Assembly: GCA_004296775.1 (NCBI GenBank)
Contig: RHGE01000018.1
Coordinates: forward strand, 3 to 64,002
Direction of reading: 5' to 3'
Source: Marinilabiliaceae bacterium JC017
GTDB taxonomy: Bacteria; Bacteroidota; Bacteroidia; Bacteroidales; Marinilabiliaceae
Length of the DNA stretch: 64,000 bases
The number at the start of each line of letters is the position of its first letter. Position 1 is the stretch's first letter. The notes beneath the pieces were generated by a model. It worked only from the letters and a program-made list of their open reading frames with translations. It had not been told where the DNA came from and searched no databases. This document shows positions 9,826 through 19,238 of this stretch, piece by piece. The position numbers and the translations under genes were made by a program.

Positions 9826-12800
9826 TTACAAAGACAACTGAAGACCAAAAGAAACAGTTCGACGATATGGATAAGAACGGCCAAATGCAAAGCCATAAGC
9901 ATCACCTCGTTCTCCTGTCTCCGGGTCAATTGGTAATTTCAGATTAGTAAATTCAAAAAGATTCTCTCCACTGAAGTAAACTCTCAACTTTTCAACTCCA
10001 ACTTTGCTAACCAGATTTTTAGGAAGTGTATATCCAAAAGTAAGGTTCTTACATCTCAAATAAGACATATTTAAAAGATACTTGGACTGACGCAGGAAGT
10101 TACGAGCATTATTCGTCCAGTCATGACTGGTTGGTCGTGGATAGAATGCATTTGGATTTTCCGGTGTCCAATAGTCCTGCTGGTGCTCATACCAACCTTC
10201 TCCAGGTCTGTAACCAGGGATAAAAACTGGTCCGTTAGCCCAATAATCACGTTTTCCTACACCATGGAAAAAGAGATCAAGGTCAAAGCCTTTCCAATCG
10301 GCTCCAATCCTAAAGCTATACTGATAGCGAGGTGTAGAGTTACCAATCACTTTTAAGTCGCCATGATCATCAGTTGCTTTGGCACCATAATCAATAACAC
10401 CATTACCATCTAAATCTTTATACTTAACATCACCAGGCCCATAGAAAAACCATCCATTTTCATGAGCTTCCTGAGATGGAATACCTTCTTTCATCACGTA
10501 ATGCCCATTTTCATCTACAATTAGATTTCCGCTGGCATCCGATTTAAAATCACTTTTAGCAAAAAAACGATCTGTTTCATATCCCCAGATCTCTCCTAAT
10601 TTTTTACCCTCGTAATTTCCATATATCCCTTTGGATTCAGAATCAAACTTAGTAATCTCTTCCTGGAAGTCAAACACAGTCGCTGTTACATTCAAATTTA
10701 ACCCATTTATAAAGCGATGGTTCCAATCCAGTGATACTTCCCATCCTGTGGTTGTTAATTCACCGCAATTCTTTTTTGGTGCAGATGCACCAAAAGATTC
10801 AGGTAATTTAGCACCAATAGTCACCATATCACTAGTAGTTCTTTGATACCAATCAAAGACAACTCCAAATTTATTATCGAACATGCGCGCATCTAAACCA
10901 AAATCAAGCGTAGTTACAGTCTCCCATGTTAATGATTCAGGTACCACACGAGGCATACCCATAGTAAGCATATTATTCCCTCCTACAAGCCAATCAGACT
11001 CATTAGATGCCATGGTTGCCAAAAATAAATTTCTATGCTTTCTATCTATATTATGATTACCAATAGAACCCCATGAACCTCTGAATTTAAGCGAGGACAA
11101 ATAATCTTCAGCAAACTGCATAAATGGTTCTTCACTAATACGGTAACCTACTGATGCTGATGGAAAAAATGCCCACCGATCATTACTCGGGAATCGTGAA
11201 GATCCGTCATAACGGCCATTAAACTCAACCAGGTATTTGTCTTTAAACGCATAGTTAATCCGACCAAAATAACCCATCGTAGCCCACTGGCTGCGTCCAC
11301 CTCCAACAAATTGTTCACCAGTAGCTAGCTTCAATTCTGGCTTTTCTTTAAAGATTAAATCTCTACGCTGCGAATTATGCTTCCAATACTCATAATCTTC
11401 CACGTCCGTACCAGCCATAAATTTAAATGAATGACTATCAATATCTTTCACATAAGTAGCAAAAGCCTTAAATGTATTAATCTCATCCCAATTGGATACA
11501 TAATTTACCATGTCCTTGCTGGAGCTGGTATATCTCATGAAAGTATTGTCAACACCATTACCTCCCCAGAAATTATAAGCTTCAGCATAACCTCCCGGCT
11601 GATGCTCATGAATATTATTTTCGGTATAAGTATAATCCGCATCAAGCGTTAATCCTTTTGCCAAAGTAAAAGTAGACCCTACATTAATACGATTGAAACT
11701 TTCCGTTTTTTTATTCATTCCGGCCTGTTCCATTTCACTAATCGCACTTCGAAATGGTTTTCCCTCATAGGTTCCATAAGGATAATATTTTGGCCAACGC
11801 AACAAGTAATACCATGCATCTGCCTTATAGCCACTATATGAGTATGGCGTCTTCAAATTACTCTTAGACATCATCCCTTTAGCACGGAACTCCATCCAAT
11901 CTTTCAATTTGGAACGAATGCTGATGGTAGCATTATAACGGGCATATTCATCAGGTTTTGCCTTTAAGGAACCAGATTGCCCAAGATACCCCAAAGAGAC
12001 ATTGTAACTGTTTTTGTCGTTTCCCCCATTTACATTGATATTATGATTTTGCTGAGGGGTCCATTCTTTCAAAAACAGATCTTTCACATCCCATGGACGG
12101 TAGTAAAACATCTTTCCGTCACGTTTTTCAAAATCACGGCCCATTACCATTTCGGATCCCAGGTCTTTTCCAGAGTAATTATCACGCCACTCCTGCATCT
12201 TCTGAATAGCCACTTCATCCACATTCATTCCTAAACAACTAATAATGGTTTTATTAGGATTACTTCTTCTGGCGGACAGAAATGCCATTTCTGCCCCCTC
12301 CACTGTTCCTGCCATATTTGGGATTTCAGTAGGGGTACTCCATGAGAAATTGTTGGAATAAGTAACATGGTTTTTCCCTTCAGTAGATCCTGATTTTGTC
12401 TTGATCAAAATCACACCCCAGGCACCACGTGATCCATAAATAGAAGATGCTGCAGCATCTTTTAATACAGAAACAGATTCCACATCATCCGGGTTAATCA
12501 TCATCAGATTGGGTACCTCCACATTATCCACTAAAATAAGAGGATTAGAGTCTGTATTTAAAGATCCATTCATACCCCTAAGCTGGATATTAGGATTTGC
12601 TCCCAAATCACCAGTATTAGTTGTAATGGTTAATCCTGATGTTGTCCCTTGTAAACCGCGCGCCACATCTGTTACAGGCCTGGCTTCAAGGTTCTTTTCA
12701 ACATCAATTGAGGCAACAGAGCCTGTTAGATTAGCTTTTTTCTGACTACCGTAACCAACTGCGATCACTTCATCCAACCCAAAATACTCATCTTCCATAG

Positions 12801-13077
12801 TCGGATCAATGGAATTTTTAGCCCCAACAACAACCTCTTGTGTTTTCATTCCTACAAATTGGAAAACAATGGTTGTTTCGTTGGTTACCTGCAGTGAGTA
12901 TTTACCATCTATAGATGTAATGGTTCCATGTGTTGGATCAGTCTTCCAAAACACATTTACTCCGGGGATAGGTTCCCCGCTCTTGTCTTTTACCAGCCCT
13001 GAAATCATACGCGTCTGCGACCAGCCAAGCTGAACAAACGCCATTGTGAGCATCACAAGAAGAATTAGCTTTTTCAT
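9826..13077 (-). CDS. susC: SusC/RagA-family TonB-dependent outer-membrane transporter
   Basis: 1083 aa. A signal peptide (about 20 residues, ending LGWSQ) is followed by a carboxypeptidase-regulatory-like domain (VKDKSGEPIPGVNVFWK), the SusC signature AVGYGSQKKANLTGSV, a plug (about 115-230) and a 22-strand-type barrel ending in an aromatic-rich strand (RRTVSFGLQLSL). It would import the SusD ligand in a TonB-dependent way. Upstream, in the same direction, lie the dipeptide epimerase and NlpC/P60 genes, so the pair may be fed by the murein-peptide operon or by its own promoter in the 225-bp gap, which holds a strong hairpin. No HTCS, SusR or anti-sigma partner is nearby. Confidence 0.95.
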   Translation of the reverse strand: MKKLILLVMLTMAFVQLGWSQTRMISGLVKDKSGEPIPGVNVFWKTDPTHGTITSIDGKYSLQVTNETTIVFQFVGMKTQEVVVGAKNSIDPTMEDEYFGLDEVIAVGYGSQKKANLTGSVASIDVEKNLEARPVTDVARGLQGTTSGLTITTNTGDLGANPNIQLRGMNGSLNTDSNPLILVDNVEVPNLMMINPDDVESVSVLKDAAASSIYGSRGAWGVILIKTKSGSTEGKNHVTYSNNFSWSTPTEIPNMAGTVEGAEMAFLSARRSNPNKTIISCLGMNVDEVAIQKMQEWRDNYSGKDLGSEMVMGRDFEKRDGKMFYYRPWDVKDLFLKEWTPQQNHNINVNGGNDKNSYNVSLGYLGQSGSLKAKPDEYARYNATISIRSKLKDWMEFRAKGMMSKSNLKTPYSYSGYKADAWYYLLRWPKYYPYGTYEGKPFRSAISEMEQAGMNKKTESFNRINVGSTFTLAKGLTLDADYTYTENNIHEHQPGGYAEAYNFWGGNGVDNTFMRYTSSSKDMVNYVSNWDEINTFKAFATYVKDIDSHSFKFMAGTDVEDYEYWKHNSQRRDLIFKEKPELKLATGEQFVGGGRSQWATMGYFGRINYAFKDKYLVEFNGRYDGSSRFPSNDRWAFFPSASVGYRISEEPFMQFAEDYLSSLKFRGSWGSIGNHNIDRKHRNLFLATMASNESDWLVGGNNMLTMGMPRVVPESLTWETVTTLDFGLDARMFDNKFGVVFDWYQRTTSDMVTIGAKLPESFGASAPKKNCGELTTTGWEVSLDWNHRFINGLNLNVTATVFDFQEEITKFDSESKGIYGNYEGKKLGEIWGYETDRFFAKSDFKSDASGNLIVDENGHYVMKEGIPSQEAHENGWFFYGPGDVKYKDLDGNGVIDYGAKATDDHGDLKVIGNSTPRYQYSFRIGADWKGFDLDLFFHGVGKRDYWANGPVFIPGYRPGEGWYEHQQDYWTPENPNAFYPRPTSHDWTNNARNFLRQSKYLLNMSYLRCKNLTFGYTLPKNLVSKVGVEKLRVYFSGENLFEFTNLKLPIDPETGERGDAYGFAFGRSYPYRRTVSFGLQLSL

Positions 13078-13138
13078 AAAAATTTGACTTAAATATTAAA
13101 CTGAGAATCTAATAATCTTAAAAACACAAACACCTCTC

Positions 13139-13157
13139 CGGGTAATAACATTACCCG
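13139..13157 (-). promoter_or_regulatory. Perfect hairpin between epimerase and susC (terminator or leader attenuator)
   Basis: CGGGTAAT and ATTACCCG pair perfectly around AAC. It sits 62 bp upstream of the susC start and 146 bp after the epimerase stop. On the minus strand it is followed by a moderately T-rich stretch, so it may be a leaky terminator of the epimerase operon or a control hairpin in the susC leader. Confidence 0.5.
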
Positions 13158-13302
13158 ACAGCAAAATCTGATTTCATCCGATTCCTATAGTCTGCCTTGG
13201 TTGAAAGGTGAAAATACTAGCTACTCAAAATAACGGTAGCGTACACTGTAAGCAATCAAGTTATTATATTCATACGCATAAATTAAGATGTTGGATTTAT
13301 TA

Positions 13303-14430
13303 CTATATCTTCGAAATCCCGATACCGGGCTTATCATTTAATGTCACTTTTCCGGATTCAATGGTTACCCCTTGGAACACATCATTCGATATCAACAGGT
13401 TCCCATCCAAATCAGCCCAATCAACCAATGGAGACAATTGAGCAGCTGCTGATACAGCACAAGACGTCTCGGTCATGCACCCGATCATTACTTTCATGCC
13501 CATTATTCTGGCCATGTTAGCCATTTTGTGGGCAGCACTTAATCCGCCGCATTTCATGAGTTTTATATTAATTCCTGAATAAACTCCTTTCAAAGGCAGC
13601 ACATCCTTGACTGTTTGCAACGCTTCATCTGCAATAGTAGGTAACGGACTATTTTCCGTTAACCATGCCATGTCATCAATGGCATATTTACTCATGGGTT
13701 GTTCCACAAAAACAATTCCCTGCTCCCGCAGCCAATGGATCATATCCAAAGCCATCTGCTTATCTTTCCATCCCTGATTAACATCCACACACAAGGGTTT
13801 ATCTGTCACCGACCGGATGGTGTTGATCATCTCTTTATCATTACCACGCCCTAGCTTTACCTTAAGAATATTGTATGGCGCTGCTTCTCTCACTTTATCT
13901 TTAACTACTTCAGGTGTATCAATACCAATGGTATAACTGGTTTCGGGTGTTTTATTCCGATTCAGTCCCCACATTTTAAACCAGGGTTGACCAATCAATT
14001 TTCCTACTAAATCATGCAAAGCGATATCTACTGATGCTTTAGCTGCATAATTTCCAGGAGCACTATTCTCTACATAGGCCAGGATATCGTCCATTAAAAA
14101 AGGGTCAGTGAACTGATGCAGGTTTAAGCCAGAAAGAAATTTTGTTGCCGTCTCATGTGATTCACCCAGATAAGGAGGCATTGAGGCTTCTCCATATCCG
14201 ATTACACCATCATATTCTAATTCTATCAACATGACTGGCGTCGTTGTTCTGGAACTAGATGCCAAAGTAAAAACATGCTTTAACTTCAGATCATAAGGTT
14301 CAAACCTTAATGTCAAACCCTTTGAAGAAGCACGACCACCTCCATTTCCACAGGCTGTTAGCGATTTAGACACTAACACTCCTCCTGCTAACAGTCCGCT
14401 ATATTTTAAAAAATCTCGTCGATTGCTCAT
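13303..14430 (-). CDS. Exported dipeptide epimerase (L-Ala-D/L-Glu epimerase-like, enolase superfamily)
   Basis: I place the start at the second Met (14430), because it begins a Tat-like signal MSNRRDFLKYSG with a following lipobox-like TAC. An upstream in-frame ATG at 14460 would add 10 residues and overlap nlpC by 14 bp. Enolase-superfamily landmarks, numbered from the longer start: K200-x-K202, D226 in CVDVNQ, E253 in FVEQP, D278 in ADEA, K300 and K303. These fit the two-lysine muconate-lactonizing subgroup to which dipeptide epimerases belong. Expected role: L-Ala-D-Glu to L-Ala-L-Glu from murein peptides. An export signal is unusual for this activity but is often annotated in Bacteroidota. 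Its pairing with NlpC/P60 mirrors YkfB-YkfC in Bacillus. Confidence 0.85.
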   Translation of the reverse strand: MSNRRDFLKYSGLLAGGVLVSKSLTACGNGGGRASSKGLTLRFEPYDLKLKHVFTLASSSRTTTPVMLIELEYDGVIGYGEASMPPYLGESHETATKFLSGLNLHQFTDPFLMDDILAYVENSAPGNYAAKASVDIALHDLVGKLIGQPWFKMWGLNRNKTPETSYTIGIDTPEVVKDKVREAAPYNILKVKLGRGNDKEMINTIRSVTDKPLCVDVNQGWKDKQMALDMIHWLREQGIVFVEQPMSKYAIDDMAWLTENSPLPTIADEALQTVKDVLPLKGVYSGINIKLMKCGGLSAAHKMANMARIMGMKVMIGCMTETSCAVSAAAQLSPLVDWADLDGNLLISNDVFQGVTIESGKVTLNDKPGIGISKI

Positions 14431-14446
14431 GATTTGAATTTTTCGG

Positions 14447-15607
14447 TTAATACCATTCATGGTTTGTCACTGTCACCAATCCCTTCTGAGAAGCCTGACC
14501 TATAATTCGCCTGGCGCCTAACAAGGAAATGGTTCGGTAATGACTGAAATTTGCCCGGGTAGAATCCAGACTATTGATTTTAACCCTGCCCGCTTCATGA
14601 ATAAATTCAGAATCACCGATATACATACCGACATGGGTTACTTTCAAAGGTGATTGTTGTCCAAAATAGAGCAGATCACCCTTTTGCAACAAATCATAAC
14701 CATTTGAAATATCGATCTTTTCTCCGTGCCTGAACTGCAACGAAGCATCCCTGGCTAATATGGTTCCATTCAAATAATAAACGGTCTTTACAAAGCCACT
14801 ACAATCCAATGCTTTTGACGAAGTACCACCCCATTGATAAGGTAATCCCATAAAACGGCTGGCATCATGACATAATTGCGCCTGATTCAGATTAACTTCC
14901 TGCTGCCACACACTGAAGTCCTTCACCTCTCCTTTTGCTATGTATCCGCTACGATTATCCGGAAGCTGAACTTTGCAACATTCCCCTTCACTGCCTAATA
15001 CCTCAAGGATACTTCCGGCAACCAAATCACAAACAACTTCCTTTCTCTGTTTCGTTTTAAAAACATAGCCTGCATTGGACAAAAAGATGACTCTATCGGA
15101 TTGTTTCCATGATTCATACGCTGCACGGCTGAATGCTTGCACAGCACTTTCATTCGTCCATGCTATATACGAATCAGGCGTTTGGATTAAATACCAACTA
15201 CCCTTTTTCTTTAATATCCTAACAGGTGTTCCCATGATGGTCTGTGACAACATCTCGGAAGAATGCCGGGGAGTTCGTCGCATATTAGCAATGCTTAGTG
15301 TTACTACTCCCCAATTCTTAGAATTGACTAAAGTATCAGGTAAGACAACGATACTATCTACTACTTCATACCCTTTTTCTTTTATTGACACAATGATCTC
15401 CTGGCGGGCTTCATTATATATGGTCTCTCCCTTTAATATAACTTTGCCTTGTTTTCCGGAATAAGCCAATACATTACAAATACCTTCCCGATTGTCAGGT
15501 ACCCATTGAGATGAAATAGTATCTATCTCTTGTTGAACTGTTTTAATAACAGATGGCTGGCATCCTATTACCAACAGTAACAACCAAACTAAATACAGAT
15601 TTTTCAT
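14447..15607 (-). CDS. NlpC/P60 endopeptidase lipoprotein with SH3 domains (YkfC-like)
   Basis: 386 aa with a lipobox cysteine at residue 16. Two bacterial SH3-like regions (about 100-155 and 175-230) precede the NlpC/P60 catalytic domain, where C269 (ALDCSGFVKT), H325 (THVGMYIGD) and H337 form the active site. YkfC-type enzymes cut the gamma-D-Glu-diamino-acid bond in murein peptides that have a free L-Ala N-terminus, giving the L-Ala-D-Glu dipeptide that the adjacent epimerase uses. Its 3' end reaches the epimerase start region, so the pair is translationally linked. A good -33/-7 promoter with an operator-like 17-mer lies directly upstream. Confidence 0.9.
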   Translation of the reverse strand: MKNLYLVWLLLLVIGCQPSVIKTVQQEIDTISSQWVPDNREGICNVLAYSGKQGKVILKGETIYNEARQEIIVSIKEKGYEVVDSIVVLPDTLVNSKNWGVVTLSIANMRRTPRHSSEMLSQTIMGTPVRILKKKGSWYLIQTPDSYIAWTNESAVQAFSRAAYESWKQSDRVIFLSNAGYVFKTKQRKEVVCDLVAGSILEVLGSEGECCKVQLPDNRSGYIAKGEVKDFSVWQQEVNLNQAQLCHDASRFMGLPYQWGGTSSKALDCSGFVKTVYYLNGTILARDASLQFRHGEKIDISNGYDLLQKGDLLYFGQQSPLKVTHVGMYIGDSEFIHEAGRVKINSLDSTRANFSHYRTISLLGARRIIGQASQKGLVTVTNHEWY

Positions 15608-15631
15608 TTTGACCGGATTTTGGTTAGTATG

Positions 15632-15648
15632 TTGTATTACATCTTACA
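15632..15648 (-). promoter_or_regulatory. Putative operator TTGTATTACATCTTACA (site 1)
   Basis: An exact 17-nt match to site 2 at 17416-17432. It begins just downstream of the nlpC -7 box and covers the expected transcription start, a typical repressor position. The core TTGTnnTACAT resembles the GT-N3-AC layout of FadR-type GntR operators. Confidence 0.6.
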
Positions 15649-15653
15649 GATGC

Positions 15654-15683
15654 CAAATATAGCAATTGAATTTCTAGCTGCAA
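15654..15683 (-). promoter_or_regulatory. Promoter of nlpC-epimerase operon
   Basis: On the minus strand, TTG (15683-15681), a 19-nt spacer, then TATATTTG (15661-15654) matches the Bacteroidota -33/-7 consensus. The start codon is about 47 bp further on, and the 17-mer operator lies between. Confidence 0.65.
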
Positions 15684-15840
15684 GGGTTCAAACAATGTTT
15701 TATAGCATATGAGATATAATACACTTTGGCACAGTAATAATAAATACTTGATTTTTTAGGTGCCTTATTCTACCTACATCCCTTTGTTTATAAAGGAAAC
15801 CTAAAATTTTCAAATTACCAATAAAGATATCGTATACATT

Positions 15841-17322
15841 TTAATCAAGACGGATACCTTCCTGATATTCAACGTCCATATGATAATGCCACTGGTTAAA
15901 ATAAACATTGCCTCCATCCCACTCTACCTCTCCTCTTTGAAAATCCCAGGGCTCACTTCTAAAGAATTGCTTGGATGGAGAGAACGCTGCACCAATATTA
16001 TCGTTCACCACCAATCGATAGGCATCAAGTCCGGATACATAAAACTCTTTCACCTTTTTGTTATCTGATTTCTGCAAACCAAAAGACATATCAAGCGGCA
16101 CCCATCCAATTCCCTCATAATACACTTCGCACCAATCGTGCAAATTCACATTACCAGGATGCATCATCCAGCCACTTTGCCACTTCACCGGAATCCCCTT
16201 ATATCTTGCCATGGTCATAAACAGCAACGTCTGCATGCCACAATCTCCTTTTTGGTTCGTTAGTACATATTCGGGGATATTAGGAATAATACTGTATTCC
16301 AAAGCACCGGCCCATGGAATGTGTTTATCAATCCAATAGTAAATTAAACGCACCTGTTCACGAGGATCGGTCTCCCCTCGTGTAAGACTATCGGTAAGAT
16401 TCCTGATATCATCGGAAAAAACAATATGCGGCGGATATGTTGAAGTATACCTTTTATATAAGGCAGCCTGTGTATCGTATGGAGCAATTGCCAAATCATA
16501 CACATTACAATAGTATCCCTTATAAACGTATTCAAACTGGTATTGAAAAATCGCAGGCTTCCCCTTTTGAGCTATTTGTTCCATATAAATAGATCGCTGC
16601 CCTACCGAGTCGGGTGCAATTTGATAATTCTCAGCTGAAACATTTAAGAGCTTCACGGCGCCCTGCCGGTCACACGACTCCTTGGGCCAAGGCATCCAAC
16701 AACGAATAACCTCACCGGCTCGTACTACATCAGGATCCACCGTTACCTGGTAGCTGACTTTCATCTTTACGGGATTAACCGGTCTTCTCTCTTTGGCAGA
16801 TTCCTTTATCACACCCTTGCTTTGAGCCTTACAGAATTCCGCCAAGTCCTCATTAATTAATCCGGCCGATTTCACCAAATTATCACCCTGATGATGCGCC
16901 AAAAGAAGAACCAGATTAGAAACAGCCCTTTTAAAATAGCGTTTCTCCCCATTAATCATCCGCCCCTCCAACAAATTATTCCCCTCCCACAATTGTTTGT
17001 CTGATTGACTATACTCGCCTATCTTTTGTCGCAACTGTTTATTCACCTCCTGCTCGTCCAATGAAAAATCCAATGCCACCCGTCTGGCTATCTGTTCCAA
17101 TGAATCTGCTATATAATAATCCTTGCTACCAAGGGTGAACCCCTTTTTCAAATGATCGGTAATTTGCTCCACCAATCGCAATTCCCCCTTATCTAAAAAC
17201 TCCTCGATACGATCCCAATCTGTAACTGTCTTGGTGTTGGTTTGACATGATGAAGCAGAAAACATTACAATAAATAAAAGGCTAAAGCACCCGTACTGAA
17301 CTTTCTTCCTGCATGCAGCCAT
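15841..17322 (-). CDS. Transglutaminase-like cysteine protease lipoprotein
   Basis: The longest frame starts with TTG at 17385; I prefer ATG at 17322 because it gives a normal lipoprotein signal ending in SASSC. In long-form numbering the transglutaminase-core triad is C382 (KGDCGMQ), H416 (NLHDW) and D432 (PLDMSFG). About 300 residues of helical and beta-rich N-terminal region precede it; the family usually has such an extension. Bacterial members act as peptidases or amidases on surface or murein peptides, and its shared operator with nlpC and namZ supports a murein-peptide role (inference). It is divergent from namZ, with facing promoters. Confidence 0.82.
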   Translation of the reverse strand: MAACRKKVQYGCFSLLFIVMFSASSCQTNTKTVTDWDRIEEFLDKGELRLVEQITDHLKKGFTLGSKDYYIADSLEQIARRVALDFSLDEQEVNKQLRQKIGEYSQSDKQLWEGNNLLEGRMINGEKRYFKRAVSNLVLLLAHHQGDNLVKSAGLINEDLAEFCKAQSKGVIKESAKERRPVNPVKMKVSYQVTVDPDVVRAGEVIRCWMPWPKESCDRQGAVKLLNVSAENYQIAPDSVGQRSIYMEQIAQKGKPAIFQYQFEYVYKGYYCNVYDLAIAPYDTQAALYKRYTSTYPPHIVFSDDIRNLTDSLTRGETDPREQVRLIYYWIDKHIPWAGALEYSIIPNIPEYVLTNQKGDCGMQTLLFMTMARYKGIPVKWQSGWMMHPGNVNLHDWCEVYYEGIGWVPLDMSFGLQKSDNKKVKEFYVSGLDAYRLVVNDNIGAAFSPSKQFFRSEPWDFQRGEVEWDGGNVYFNQWHYHMDVEYQEGIRLD

Positions 17323-17402
17323 ATTTGCTGTTAGGTAATTATATATATACATAGGGATTAATAAATTTATCCGTTTTGATTTCAATTAAATGACAAATCT
17401 TA

Positions 17403-17438
17403 TATATTTGTCCATTTGTATTACATCTTACAAATATA
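17403..17438. promoter_or_regulatory. Facing -7 boxes and operator between transglutaminase gene and namZ (site 2)
   Basis: TATATTTG at 17403-17410 reads toward namZ, and its minus-strand equivalent at 17438-17431 reads toward the transglutaminase gene. The 17-mer TTGTATTACATCTTACA (17416-17432) lies between and overlaps the second box. A protein bound here could block both start sites. The -33 elements are less convincing than at nlpC. Confidence 0.55.
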
Positions 17439-17480
17439 AAACAGCTACCAGAAAATAAAAACATTTTAACAAATCAAATC

Positions 17481-18716
17481 ATGAAGCATGTAAGTATATT
17501 TATAACAATTTGCCTCCTTCAAGTCGCGTGCTTGAAGGCACAAACTGTCAAAACAGGACTTGAAGTCCTTCAGCAAAAACATTTTGAATGTTTAATAGGA
17601 AAAAAAGTGGGACTTATCACTAACCCCACCGGCGTAGACCACTATTTACATTCAACCGTTGACATTCTTTTCCATGCCCCGGAGGTTAACCTGGTTGCAC
17701 TCTACGGTCCGGAACACGGGGTTCGCGGTGACTATTCCGCCGGTGAAAAAGTAACCACCTTCAATGATCCCGCAACCGGCTTGCCCGTTTACAGTTTATA
17801 TGGAAAGACCAGAAAGCCCACGCCGGAAATGCTGAAAGGGATCGACGTGCTGGTTTACGATATTCAGGACATCGGATCTCGTTCCTACACCTTTATCAGT
17901 ACACTTGGCCTTGCCATGGAAGCAGCCGCTGAAAACAACATTGAGTTGGTTGTTTTGGATCGCCCCAATCCATTGGGAGGCATAAAGATGGAAGGAACGG
18001 TTACCAAACCGGAATTTATTTCATTTGTAAGCCAATTCCCCATTCCTTATGTACATGGATTAACGGTAGGAGAATTAGCTCAATTCCTTAACGGGGAAGG
18101 TTTGCTGGCAGGAGAAAAGAAATGCAACCTGAAAGTGATTAAAATGAAAGGTTGGCACCGGAAAATGAAATTTGAAGACACTCAACTACCATGGGTTCCT
18201 TCTTCTCCGCATATTCCTCACCCTTACTCTTCATACTTCTATCCAATCTCAGGAATTTTGGGCGAACTGTACGTATTTAATATCGGAGTAGGATACACAC
18301 TCCCCTTCCAGATCATGGCCGCTAAATGGATCGATGCCGACAGCCTGGCAACAAATATGAATAACCTGAAATTACCGGGTCTCATTTTCCGTCCGATACA
18401 CTACAAACCTTACTACAGTGTATCTAAAGGGGAAATGGTACATGGCGTGCAAGTGCATATTATGGATTACGAACAGGCTCCTTTATCATTGATTCAATTT
18501 TACATCTTGCAAGAGTGTCATAAATTATGGCCCGACCAAAATGTTTTTGAATTATGCAAGCAGTCTCGTTTAAGCATGTTTGACAAAGTATGCGGCAGCG
18601 ACAAGGTACGTAAAGCTTTTACAAAGCGCTTTATGGTGGAAGATATGCTCGACCTTTGGACACGTGACATTGCTTCATTCCGGCAAAAAGCAAAACCATA
18701 CTTTTTATATAAATAA
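17481..18716 (+). CDS. namZ: Exo-beta-N-acetylmuramidase, DUF1343 (NamZ, GH171)
   Basis: 411 aa. A signal peptide (about 20 residues, ending CLKAQ) is followed by the DUF1343 signature: GKKVGLITNPTGVD, YGPEHGVRGD (E78 and H79), GKTRKPTPEML, YDIQDIGSRSYTF and VLDRPNPLGG. Characterised members release terminal MurNAc from peptidoglycan fragments. Here it would supply free MurNAc in the periplasm for the MurT-like importer and MurK/MurQ. It is transcribed away from the transglutaminase gene over an operator shared with nlpC, and it ends in a terminator. Confidence 0.93.
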   Translation: MKHVSIFITICLLQVACLKAQTVKTGLEVLQQKHFECLIGKKVGLITNPTGVDHYLHSTVDILFHAPEVNLVALYGPEHGVRGDYSAGEKVTTFNDPATGLPVYSLYGKTRKPTPEMLKGIDVLVYDIQDIGSRSYTFISTLGLAMEAAAENNIELVVLDRPNPLGGIKMEGTVTKPEFISFVSQFPIPYVHGLTVGELAQFLNGEGLLAGEKKCNLKVIKMKGWHRKMKFEDTQLPWVPSSPHIPHPYSSYFYPISGILGELYVFNIGVGYTLPFQIMAAKWIDADSLATNMNNLKLPGLIFRPIHYKPYYSVSKGEMVHGVQVHIMDYEQAPLSLIQFYILQECHKLWPDQNVFELCKQSRLSMFDKVCGSDKVRKAFTKRFMVEDMLDLWTRDIASFRQKAKPYFLYK

Positions 18717-18747
18717 ACTAGATTATTACCTTCTAATTTTCCAGATT

Positions 18748-18779
18748 CCGTCGCATCAGTATTGGTGCGGCGGTTTTTT
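18748..18779 (+). terminator. namZ terminator
   Basis: CCGTCGCA pairs with TGCGGCGG (one G-T pair), followed by six T. It lies 30 bp after the namZ stop. Confidence 0.85.
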
Positions 18780-19238
18780 ATTTGCTTTATTATTTTCATT
18801 CAAAACGAACATCAACACTTCTTGAAGCCACAAGTAATCACTCAAACAGGACCGATACCATTCATTTTTCTTAACATACCGTTTCGTGATTAATGCCATT
18901 CAAGATTTAAAAATTATTGATTCGCAATAAGTTTATATGACAGTATTAACAAGATTTACATGATAGAGAAGAGGTATTGTATTCATCCGAATTGCGATGC
19001 TTTCAGGAAGCCCTTGATTCACATTACACCAGGTAACATATTTCAAAATAACACAGGCATAATGCCGATAGATAACTAAAGACCGATTAAAAGCATAACG
19101 CATTAAGTAGTCAATTAAATCACTAATCGGTATTACTAATAAAAATGTAATTTTTTTGAGCCTACTTAACAAATATGGAGAATATAACTTCATAAATTTT
19201 TTAGTACCCTTGCAGTAACCTAAATAAATCATCAGATA
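18780..19238. other. Gene-free spacer before phosphatase
   Basis: Apart from the MITE-like element at 19060-19134 there is only AT-rich sequence. A possible promoter for the phosphatase is the TACCCTTGCA text near 19206, an imperfect -7 box. Confidence 0.5.
19060..19134. mobile_element. MITE-like element, independent copy
   Basis: TAATGCCGAT at the left and ATCGGTATTA at the right form a 10-bp terminal inverted repeat with one mismatch. The interior (GCATTAAGT, CGATTAAAAGC) is about 80% like the copies at 192-265 and 22024-22097, but the flanks are unrelated. This gives the best definition of the element's ends. Confidence 0.6.

Noticed and set aside
8090-13077. SusCD as a classic starch or plant-glycan PUL
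   Set aside because: No glycan-specific hydrolases, HTCS or SusR regulator adjoin; the neighbours are murein enzymes. The ligand remains open.
14447-15607. Assignment as a MurNAc-L-Ala amidase
   Set aside because: The catalytic set is Cys-His-His of NlpC/P60, with none of the zinc-amidase motifs.
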